This document shows, piece by piece, positions 8,290 through 13,734 of a stretch of 13,734 nt of DNA. The translations under genes were made by a program, and so were the position numbers. Within the stretch, counting starts at the first letter, position 1. Every line of letters starts with the position of its first letter. Under the pieces are notes generated by a model that saw only the letters and a list, made by a program, of their open reading frames with translations, was not told where the DNA came from and made no database searches. The stretch comes from Firmicutes bacterium UBA3910 (lineage in GTDB: Bacteria > Bacillota > Limnochordia > Darwinibacteriales > Darwinibacteriaceae), in assembly GCA_002391465.1 (NCBI GenBank), contig DGFC01000048.1:3543-17276 (forward strand), written 5' to 3'.

Positions 8290-8545
8290 TCCTCCGTCTT
8301 ATTTGCATAAAAAAATCGTCCCCAGAAAGGGACGAGAAACCCGCGGTACCACCCTAGTTAAGGCATAACAAATTAGCCTTCACTCTAAGGTTATAACGGA
8401 ACCACCGGCACAGCCTACTGCTACTTCGGCCTGCGACTCCAGGGTGATCTTCCGCAACTGCTTCTGGGATCCGCTTTCACCTAACCGGATTCTCTGTGCC
8501 CAGTCCCAATTGGTACTGTCCCCTTCATCGTCTTTCCAATATTAA
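8290..8545 (-). promoter_or_regulatory. T-box riboswitch leader of ileS (Ile specifier)
   Basis: The leader carries the 14-nt T-box core within AGGGTGGTACCGCGG (8355-8341), which pairs with the uncharged tRNA acceptor end. The 5' part has the usual Stem I opening (GACGATGAAGGGGACAGTA) and an apical region with GGTGAAAGC. The specifier is ATC (8448-8446), an Ile codon in the standard context GAAGATCACC. It matches the downstream isoleucyl-tRNA synthetase. Uncharged tRNA-Ile is expected to prevent terminator formation and raise ileS transcription. Confidence 0.95.
8309..8334 (-). terminator. T-box leader terminator
   Basis: CGTCCC (8334-8329) pairs with GGGACG (8322-8317) and is followed by seven T (8315-8309), with an A between. 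It lies just downstream of the T-box core and upstream of the ileS SD, as expected for the conditional terminator. Confidence 0.9.
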
Positions 8546-8549
8546 GGCT

Positions 8550-8578
8550 ATTATAACCAACCATTATTCGGAAGTCAA
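8550..8578 (-). promoter_or_regulatory. SigA-type promoter of the ileS T-box transcript
   Basis: A -35 TTGACT (8578-8573) and a perfect -10 TATAAT (8555-8550) are spaced by 17 nt. The -35 lies inside the last codons of divIVA, so gene end and promoter share sequence. Transcription would begin near 8543, just before Stem I of the T-box. Confidence 0.92.
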
Positions 8579-9103
8579 CTCTTCCCCTTCGTCCGTCCCC
8601 TCGAAGCCGGCCGCGATCTGCTGATAGGGTCTAGTTTCCTCAGTTGGCCTATTCCTGTCTTCAGTGAGGACGTTCCAAATGGTTTCCATAGTGATCCTGA
8701 TTTTCTCCCGCAGTTCAACCTCTGCTTGCCTGGTGCGGGCTAGACGAATCTCCACGTCAGATAGCAGACGTTCTGCTTTCCGTTCCGCTTCGCTGACAAT
8801 CCTTTCTGCGTCACTTTTGGCAACCGCCACAACATTAGCAGCTTCCGTTTCGGCCATCCTCTTCAGTTCCTGCACTGTCTGCTTTGTCAGAGAAATCAGG
8901 TCCTGGACATCCTGTTCCTGGTATGCCTGCTTACCCAGGTCTGCCTCGGCCTTTGCCAGTCTTTCCTTCAGCTCTTTGTTCTCCTGATAAAGCTCCTCAT
9001 ACTTGCTTACAATTGTGGCCAAAAACTCATCAACCTCATCGGGGTTGTAACCTTTGAAGGTCCTGGAAAACTCCATGTTATGAATATCGATCGGTCTGAG
9101 CAT
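8564..9103 (-). CDS. divIVA: DivIVA-domain cell division/polarity protein
   Basis: A cytoplasmic coiled-coil protein of 179 residues that in relatives binds curved membrane at poles and septa. The N-terminal lipid-binding domain is typical: PIDIHNMEFSRTFKGYNPDEVDEFLATI. A long charged coiled coil follows (roughly residues 30-150, rich in Glu/Lys/Arg/Ala), then an acidic tail (EGTDEGEELTSE). ATG 9103 is chosen because GGAGG lies 8 nt upstream; an in-frame GTG at 9112 overlaps the SD region. It follows ylmH by 21 nt, as in the ylm-divIVA cluster of Gram-positives, and is the last gene before the ileS promoter. Confidence 0.94.
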   Translation of the reverse strand: MLRPIDIHNMEFSRTFKGYNPDEVDEFLATIVSKYEELYQENKELKERLAKAEADLGKQAYQEQDVQDLISLTKQTVQELKRMAETEAANVVAVAKSDAERIVSEAERKAERLLSDVEIRLARTRQAEVELREKIRITMETIWNVLTEDRNRPTEETRPYQQIAAGFEGTDEGEELTSE

Positions 9104-9124
9104 CTTTGTCACCTCCGTGCAAGC

Positions 9125-9910
9125 TTAGTAGTAACGGTGCAGGACAACAGTTGTCCGACCCTTACGCGTCTTTCCACCAATCTCAGATACAACTACCCTG
9201 CCTCTGCCCCTGAGAGACAGAACATCCCCCTCTGTCACACTGAGGGCGGGGTTAGTAACCGGTTTCCAGTTTAGTTTAAGTTTCTCCGCCTTGATTTCCC
9301 GCGCGATTTTCGAGCGGGATGTTCCATAACCGCCCGCCGCGATGGCATCGAGGCGCAGCGAAGCAACGGTAGTTCTAATCTCCTTAATCCGTTCCGGCTC
9401 CACTGAGAGCTGCTCTTCGTCTATCTCCTGAACATCCACTGAAACCTGATGCACCCGGGTCCAGTTACTGAGCAGGTAATCAGCCACTTCCGCAGCCACA
9501 ATTGCCTGACAGCCGGAGGGCAGTACTATGATATCACCGATCTTATCCCGGTCTAAACCTGTTGCCAAAAGAGAGCCGAGAAAATCCCCGTGCCCTACAT
9601 TGTGAAAGGAGAAATTGCCCTTAGCCTCCAAAACCCTGAGCGGCGATTGAATGGCGCTCATCACATAGAACTGCGGATAAACAACCAAACGGGCCCTCTC
9701 TGCCTGTTTGTAACCGCCCTGGACAAGCACTCCCACTTCGGGAATACTCCCCAAAACACTCCGTGCCACCTGCTGTTGATAGGGATCATAAAAATCGGTA
9801 ACTTGGGGCTTATTTGTTTCCCAGGCCAGCTTCGCCAGCCCGAGGACATGATCCCCTATGCGGCGCTCATCTTCACCCCGCAGGTGCGATAATAGGCGTT
9901 CTTTATCCAA
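9125..9910 (-). CDS. ylmH: YlmH-family S4-domain RNA-binding protein
   Basis: A 261-residue protein of the YlmH family. The N-terminal part contains the family stretch VTDFYDPYQQQVARSVLGSIPEVGVLVQGGYKQAERARLVVYP. The middle carries LEAKGNFSFHNVGHGDFLGSLLATGLDRDKIGDIIV, a hallmark of the family. The C-terminal 70 residues are an S4 RNA-binding domain (ASLRLDAIAAGGYGTSRSKIAREIKAEKLKLNW). Homologues have been linked to ribosome rescue or quality control and, by gene context, to division. The start is TTG 9910, about 8 nt after a GGAGAGG purine run. It sits between yggT and divIVA, the usual order in this cluster. Confidence 0.93.
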   Translation of the reverse strand: MDKERLLSHLRGEDERRIGDHVLGLAKLAWETNKPQVTDFYDPYQQQVARSVLGSIPEVGVLVQGGYKQAERARLVVYPQFYVMSAIQSPLRVLEAKGNFSFHNVGHGDFLGSLLATGLDRDKIGDIIVLPSGCQAIVAAEVADYLLSNWTRVHQVSVDVQEIDEEQLSVEPERIKEIRTTVASLRLDAIAAGGYGTSRSKIAREIKAEKLKLNWKPVTNPALSVTEGDVLSLRGRGRVVVSEIGGKTRKGRTTVVLHRYY

Positions 9911-9929
9911 ACGAGTTTCCTCTCCTTCA

Positions 9930-10202
9930 TCAAAACATCAACACAAGCTGTATGAGCAGTCCCCGCAGCAGTGGATAGACCAGCCGCAGAACCAAAAAAA
10001 GAATGATCGGCGACAGGTCAATCTGCCCATACGGGGGAATAATGCCGCGAAAAAGCCGCACCAGCGGATCTGTCGCTTTATGCAAAAAACGAACAACCGG
10101 ATGGTAATAATCCACATTGGGAAGCCAGGTAAGAAGAAATCTGGCCACCAATATCCAGTTATAAGCCCTGAAAAGAGTGTCGAACAAAGCTACAAGAAGC
10201 AC
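9930..10202 (-). CDS. yggT: YggT/YlmG-family membrane protein
   Basis: A 90-residue integral membrane protein with two hydrophobic segments (about residues 1-25 and 62-90). Between them lies the family motif WLPNVDYYHPVVRFLHKATDPLVRLFRGIIPP, which matches the YGGT family. The start is GTG 10202, only 4 nt after the sepF stop; the likely SD GGGTGAG overlaps the end of sepF, which suggests coupled translation. The molecular function is unsettled. Its place between sepF and ylmH is conserved across Gram-positives and points to a division or envelope role. Confidence 0.88.
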   Translation of the reverse strand: MLLVALFDTLFRAYNWILVARFLLTWLPNVDYYHPVVRFLHKATDPLVRLFRGIIPPYGQIDLSPIILFLVLRLVYPLLRGLLIQLVLMF

Positions 10203-10206
10203 CTAC

Positions 10207-10686
10207 TCACTCACCCTTGTCTTTAATCATCTCGAAGAAGTCGTGTTCTAAGTCACCTTCGATGGCCACCGAGGCTGGCGTGAAGCAGAAGATCGTCTCC
10301 CCCAACTTCCTCAAGTTGCCATCTAGAGCATAGGTGGTGCCGCTCATAAAGTCGACAATTCTCTGCGCTTCCGCTTTACTCACTAAGTGAAGCCTCAGAA
10401 TTAACGATTTCCTGTTCTTCAATTGGACTACATACTCTTTAACATCTTCAAATGCGCGCGGTTCCATTATCAACATTGTACTCTGCACCGTTTGACCGCC
10501 AGACAATCCTACCAACGCAGGCTTGCTGGACGAACGGACTTCCCCTCCCTGTTTTTTGGTGCGCTCTCTGCGAAAAGGCACCACATCTTCGTCCTGCTGC
10601 CGCCTTGGTACTTCCACCACTTCTTCCTCGTCGAAGTCCTCCGCGACGCCGAGAAACACTTTCAGTTTATGCACAAAATCACTCAT
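10207..10686 (-). CDS. sepF: Cell division protein SepF
   Basis: A 159-residue FtsZ-binding septum protein that anchors and shapes FtsZ filaments. The N-terminal MSDFVHKLKVFLGV is the amphipathic membrane-targeting helix. An acidic, low-complexity linker rich in Glu, Arg and Lys follows (EEEVVEVPRRQQDEDVV). The C-terminal SepF domain (about residues 70-150) holds LIMEPRAFEDVKEYVVQLKN, RIVDFMSGTTYALDGNLRKLG and IFCFTPASVAIEG. ATG 10686 is chosen: GGAGG sits 6 nt upstream and the protein then begins at the membrane helix. The frame remains open upstream to 10746, but that is yggS sequence. The start overlaps the yggS stop by 8 nt (ATGAGTGA). Confidence 0.95.
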   Translation of the reverse strand: MSDFVHKLKVFLGVAEDFDEEEVVEVPRRQQDEDVVPFRRERTKKQGGEVRSSSKPALVGLSGGQTVQSTMLIMEPRAFEDVKEYVVQLKNRKSLILRLHLVSKAEAQRIVDFMSGTTYALDGNLRKLGETIFCFTPASVAIEGDLEHDFFEMIKDKGE

Positions 10687-11362
10687 CGTCCTCCTCCTTC
10701 GCAAACAACGCCGAACCGATACGTACCAGGGTGGCCCCTTCCTCAACTGCTACTTCAAAGTCATTCGTCATGCCCATGGACAAAGTGTCCCAGGCCAGGC
10801 CCAACTCCTGCTGCAGTTGATCATACAGTTCTTTGGTTTGCCGAAATATGGGTCGAGTTTCTTCCGCTGCGATGAACGGAGCCATGGTCATCAAACCGCG
10901 AATGTCCAAATTGGGGCACTCGAGGGATACCTTCTCCACAAAGGACCGTACCTGTTCCGGTGCCAATCCGTGCTTACTATCCTCACCGGACATGTTGACT
11001 TGGACCAGTACCTTTTGGATTTTCCCCCACTGCTCTGCCCGGTTATCAAGGGCCTGAGCTAACCGAAAGCGATCTAAAGAGTGAATCAAAGCAAAATCCT
11101 TACAAAAACGCACCTTATTGGTCTGCAGATGACCAATAAAATGCCATTCCGCCTCAGGAAACAGCTTCAGCCGCTGTTCAGCCTGCTGGATCCTGTTTTC
11201 TCCCAAACAGGTCAGCCCGGCAGCCAATAATTCCCTGATTTCCTCTTCCCCAACGTATTTTGTCACACCTAATATCTTAACAGCTGAAGCGTCCACTCCC
11301 CGGCGCTGGGCCGCTTGTCCCAAACGCTGGCGTACACTTGCTAGATTTTCTTGAATACCCAT
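10679..11362 (-). CDS. yggS: YggS/PLPBP-family pyridoxal-phosphate homeostasis protein
   Basis: A 227-residue single-domain PLP-binding protein (YlmE in Bacillus) that buffers pyridoxal phosphate. No enzymatic reaction is established for the family. The PLP lysine lies in ILGVTKYV near residue 37. Other family marks are LGENRIQQAEQRL, WHFIGHLQTNKVRF, IHSLDRFRLA, QVNMSGEDSKHGLAPE, LDIRGLMTMAPF and LSMGMTNDFEVAVEEGATLVRIGSALF. ATG 11362 is preferred, 5 nt after AAGGTGG; an in-frame GTG at 11371 overlaps that SD. It follows uppP by 39 nt and begins the ylmE-sepF-ylmG-ylmH-divIVA block. Confidence 0.95.
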   Translation of the reverse strand: MGIQENLASVRQRLGQAAQRRGVDASAVKILGVTKYVGEEEIRELLAAGLTCLGENRIQQAEQRLKLFPEAEWHFIGHLQTNKVRFCKDFALIHSLDRFRLAQALDNRAEQWGKIQKVLVQVNMSGEDSKHGLAPEQVRSFVEKVSLECPNLDIRGLMTMAPFIAAEETRPIFRQTKELYDQLQQELGLAWDTLSMGMTNDFEVAVEEGATLVRIGSALFAKEEDDE

Positions 11363-11401
11363 GAATTCCACCTTATCGAAATTATTCCTGCTTTGCTTAA
11401 T

Positions 11402-12223
11402 TTAGATCATGCTCAAAAGAACGACCAACACACCTACAAACCAAGTGTAGTAGGAAAACCAAACCAATCTGCCCCGCTTAATCAAACTCAAAAGTAGGCG
11501 GATCGCCATATAGCCCGTCACAGCAGAGGCAATAAGCCCGGCAAGGATCGGGCCTACGCCCAGCACTGACCCTGACTCGGCCAGATCACCTAGGGTGAAA
11601 ACCAGAGCACCCAAAATGGCAGGAATACTGAGCAAAAAGGAAAAACGGGCTGCCTTCTCCCGCTCCATGCCCCTGAGCAGCCCAACGGAAATCGTGGTAC
11701 CGGAACGAGATAGACCGGGTATGACGGCCGCTGCTTGCCCAATACCAATCAAAACAGCATCGAGGGCCGAGGGTTTCTTCACCGGGCCGCTCTGCACCTT
11801 TACACGCTGGCTGAAAAAGAGAATGGTACCGGTAAGAATGAGCATTAAGCCAACAACCAGGCTGCTTTGGAAAAGGCTTTCTATCTGTTTCCGGAATGTC
11901 AACGCCATCACCACAACTGGCAGCGTAGCCAGTACCAGGTTGAGCAAAAGTCTGCAGCCCGGATCCGTCTTGACTAGTTCGGCAGCTTGCCCTGGGTTTT
12001 GCACCAGCTTGAAAAAGGCTTTGAACAAAAGCTGCACATCCTGCCAATAAACGGCACACACAGCCAAGAGAGTGCCCACATGCACCACTACTTCGAAAAC
12101 TAATGCGGGGTTCTCAAGTCTCAACAGTTGGGAAAAGAGCACCAGATGCCCGGAGGAACTTACCGGAAGGAATTCGGTCAAGCCTTGAATGAGACCGAGG
12201 AAAACTGCTTCAAGAATGGTCAT
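11402..12223 (-). CDS. uppP: Undecaprenyl-diphosphate phosphatase (UppP/BacA)
   Basis: An integral membrane phosphatase of 273 residues that converts undecaprenyl diphosphate to the monophosphate, recycling the lipid carrier of peptidoglycan synthesis. Changes in it are classically tied to bacitracin susceptibility. Both catalytic motifs are intact: GLTEFLPVSSSGHLVL near residues 14-29 and PGLSRSGTTISVGLLRGM in the second half. About eight hydrophobic segments are present and the length is normal. ATG has AGGGGGT 6 nt upstream. It starts 11 nt after the stop of the Na/Pi-family gene, so the two are probably translated from one message. Confidence 0.96.
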   Translation of the reverse strand: MTILEAVFLGLIQGLTEFLPVSSSGHLVLFSQLLRLENPALVFEVVVHVGTLLAVCAVYWQDVQLLFKAFFKLVQNPGQAAELVKTDPGCRLLLNLVLATLPVVVMALTFRKQIESLFQSSLVVGLMLILTGTILFFSQRVKVQSGPVKKPSALDAVLIGIGQAAAVIPGLSRSGTTISVGLLRGMEREKAARFSFLLSIPAILGALVFTLGDLAESGSVLGVGPILAGLIASAVTGYMAIRLLLSLIKRGRLVWFSYYTWFVGVLVVLLSMI

Positions 12224-12234
12224 GGCGTTACCCC

Positions 12235-13188
12235 CTAATCTCCCTTATTATTCTTTGCCGCACCACCGATTCCTGCCCCCCACCAGGCAAGGCGGGCAAG
12301 ATAATCCAAAAAGGGCAAGGCAAGGACTGCCGTGAGGACGTTAAAAAGGGTATGGGCATGGGCGATCCGCCGGGCGGGATCACTGGACAGTCTGCTGACC
12401 ACCCCAAGGAAAGCCGGGAACAGAGGAAGTACGAGCAGCACTCCACCCAAATTAAAAAAGAGATCAGCCAAGGCAGTGGCCAGGCTTTCCCTGTTGCGAC
12501 CGATACTGGCTATTAGGGTGGTGACCACAGTCCCGATGTTGCTGCCTAGGGCGATGGCCGTGGCCGGGGCTAGCGAAATGAAGCCTGTTCTGGCCAAGCC
12601 CACCACCAATCCGGTTACTGCGCTGCTGGACTGGACAAGGGCAGTCAGAACAAGACCAAACAGACACGCCAAAAGGGGCGTGTCTGTGAGCTGGTACAGT
12701 ATGGAGTGAACCAAGGGGAGTTGTAGGAGTGGGGTTAAGGTTGAGGTAACAACGGTGAGACCGAAAAGGGCAGAACCCAAACCGAAAAGAACCCGGCCCA
12801 CTGAGTTCATACGGGGTAGAAAGGTTAGGAGAAATCCCAATGCCAGAAGGGGCAGAGCTGCGTATTCCAAGCGAAAGGCCACAATTTGGGCAGTTAGGGT
12901 TGTCCCTATGTTCGCTCCCAGGATAATGCCGAACGCCTGTGGCAGGCCGATCACACCAGTGTCAACTAACACTACCATCGCGGCAGCCACAGCGCTGCTG
13001 CTCTGCACCAAACAGGTGCTGAACAGTCCCGCCAGTACGCTTCTGGCCTTTGTTGCAGTCAACCGTACCAGAAGCAGTCTGAGGCGGAAACCCACCACCG
13101 CTTCCAAGGCTGCACCCATAATCTTGAGTCCACCGAGGAACAGGCCCATACCTGCCGCTAAAAAGGGGAAAAACAATGAAATTCTCAT
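12235..13188 (-). CDS. Na/Pi-cotransporter family protein, short form
   Basis: A polytopic membrane protein of about 317 residues of the Na+/phosphate cotransporter family (NptA/PNaS type, two PF02690-like repeats). Each repeat carries the hallmark Gln-Ser-Ser-Ser: CLVQSSSAVAAAMVVLVDTG in the first half and LVQSSSAVTGLVVGLARTG in the second. Each is followed by a GANIGTTLTAQI- or GSNIGTVVTTLI-type motif. Many family members are over 500 residues with a C-terminal PhoU-like domain; here that domain is absent and the protein ends in a short basic tail. Start choice is uncertain: ATG 13188 gives the expected N-terminal helix, GTG 13212 is possible, and neither has a visible SD. ATG 13188 lies inside a perfect hairpin (13178-13209). 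Substrate is inferred from family only. Confidence 0.82.
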   Translation of the reverse strand: MRISLFFPFLAAGMGLFLGGLKIMGAALEAVVGFRLRLLLVRLTATKARSVLAGLFSTCLVQSSSAVAAAMVVLVDTGVIGLPQAFGIILGANIGTTLTAQIVAFRLEYAALPLLALGFLLTFLPRMNSVGRVLFGLGSALFGLTVVTSTLTPLLQLPLVHSILYQLTDTPLLACLFGLVLTALVQSSSAVTGLVVGLARTGFISLAPATAIALGSNIGTVVTTLIASIGRNRESLATALADLFFNLGGVLLVLPLFPAFLGVVSRLSSDPARRIAHAHTLFNVLTAVLALPFLDYLARLAWWGAGIGGAAKNNKGD

Positions 13189-13209
13189 ATGACAGGATAT
13201 GAGAATTTC
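13178..13209. repeat. Perfect 13-bp inverted repeat over a gene start
   Basis: GAAATTCTCATAT (13178-13190) and ATATGAGAATTTC (13197-13209) flank a 6-nt loop. On the minus strand the hairpin spans the start region of the Na/Pi-family gene and is followed after 4 nt by TTTTT. It could be a terminator-like element, a structure that hides the start codon, or a protein-binding palindrome. Confidence 0.75.
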
Positions 13210-13221
13210 CACACAGTTAGA

Positions 13222-13434
13222 CTAGGGCATACGCAAAATAGAGCCAGGCTGGTTGTCTGCCGCCAAGTAATCGTTTGGATTGGAGCTTATTACCCTTACC
13301 ACCTTTGCTTCAAAATCCCCGCACATTTCCACTTCCATCAAAACCCCATTTCGCACCACATGAGTAGTAGGGGGAATTTCCTCCTCAAGGCCATCATACA
13401 CGTCTTCCAAAGGTAGTACCGTGTATAGAATCAT
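13222..13434 (-). CDS. YlzJ-like protein
   Basis: A 70-residue protein of the YlzJ-like family. The N-terminus MILYTVLPLEDVYDG is the family signature, followed by a predicted beta-rich part with VVRNGVLMEVEM and a C-terminal VRVISSNPNDYL. No signal peptide or membrane segment is seen. Its ATG overlaps the tepA stop in an ATGA arrangement, so the two are translationally coupled. The pairing of ylzJ with tepA is common in endospore formers. Its function is unknown to me. Confidence 0.85.
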   Translation of the reverse strand: MILYTVLPLEDVYDGLEEEIPPTTHVVRNGVLMEVEMCGDFEAKVVRVISSNPNDYLAADNQPGSILRMP

Positions 13435-13734
13435 TGATCATCACCTGAGGATCGTTTAGCTACCAGCTCTGATAGGCGCTGGAGTGCAGTGGACACCCCA
13501 CCCACCTCATCAATTAGGCCAACGTTCACCGCCTCTTCCCCCACCAATACGGTACCCACATCCCGCACCAGTTCACCTGTGCGGAACATGAGCTCGCGTA
13601 AAACCTCGGTCCCAACCCGGGAATGGCGTACAATGAAGCGAATCACCCGTTCCTGCATCTTATCCAGGTATTCATAGGTTTGGGGCACACCGATAACTAG
13701 ACCGCTGAGGCGGATGGGATGGATGGTCATGGTG
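13431..13734 (-). CDS. tepA: TepA, ClpP-class serine protease homologue (C-terminal part)
   Basis: The C-terminal 100 or so residues of a ClpP/crotonase-fold protein of the TepA (YmfB) type; the N-terminus with the catalytic Ser lies beyond the window and the frame is open through the edge. Visible family stretches are TIHPIRLSGLVIGVPQTYEY (its His aligns with the catalytic His of the ClpP MIHQP motif), YLDKMQERVIRFIVRHS, LMFRTGELVRDVGTVLVG and EEAVNVGLIDEVGG, all close to Bacillus TepA. In Bacillus TepA was described as enhancing translocation and as linked to sporulation; activity here is inferred from family. Confidence 0.9.
   Translation of the reverse strand, partial: TMTIHPIRLSGLVIGVPQTYEYLDKMQERVIRFIVRHSRVGTEVLRELMFRTGELVRDVGTVLVGEEAVNVGLIDEVGGVSTALQRLSELVAKRSSGDDQ

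Noticed and set aside
10423..11062. Long plus-strand open frames opposite sepF and yggS
   Set aside because: They mirror strongly conserved minus-strand genes, lack SD sites and look like low-complexity antisense translation.
11586..12059. A 157-codon minus-strand frame inside uppP
   Set aside because: It lies out of frame within intact uppP and shows no recognisable motif or start signal.

Overview
The window looks like chromosomal DNA from an endospore-forming Bacillota, probably on the clostridial side. Pointers are a YtaF-family membrane protein, a TepA/YlzJ pair, a SepF-YlmG-YlmH-DivIVA division block, a T-box ahead of ileS and PyrR-type attenuation of pyrimidine genes. Base composition is moderate and Shine-Dalgarno (SD) sites are strong. 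TTG starts are frequent. I cannot name the genus.

Layout. Left edge: a tRNA-Cys(GCA) gene on the minus strand with its own consensus promoter, then the only plus-strand protein gene, ytaF (233-856). ytaF converges on the long minus-strand gene train. Between ytaF and uraA lies a non-coding 278-nt gap with a long imperfect RNA fold and a bidirectional-looking terminator.

From there to the right edge everything is on the minus strand. In transcription order (right to left) the genes are: tepA (cut by the window edge), ylzJ-like, a short Na/Pi-cotransporter-family protein, uppP, yggS/ylmE, sepF, yggT/ylmG, ylmH, divIVA; then a new promoter and an Ile T-box leader, ileS and its strong terminator; then a DUF5665-type membrane protein, a YteA/DksA-type zinc-finger protein, lspA and rluD; then a new promoter with a PyrR-binding attenuator, pyrR and uraA.

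The genes form three transcriptional modules. The first couples envelope and division functions (undecaprenyl-phosphate recycling, SepF, DivIVA and the ylm genes). The second is ileS, controlled by uncharged tRNA-Ile; its terminator precedes a small envelope/regulator block ending in lspA-rluD. The third is uracil uptake, controlled by PyrR through transcription attenuation. The order lspA-rluD-pyrR-uraA matches the classical lsp-ylyB-pyrR-pyrP arrangement of Bacillus.

Most of the window is well-understood core genome. The points most worth a second look are the structured gap at 857-1115, a perfect 13-bp hairpin over the start of the Na/Pi-family gene, and that gene's tight linkage to uppP. 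I found no clear case for a wholly new system.
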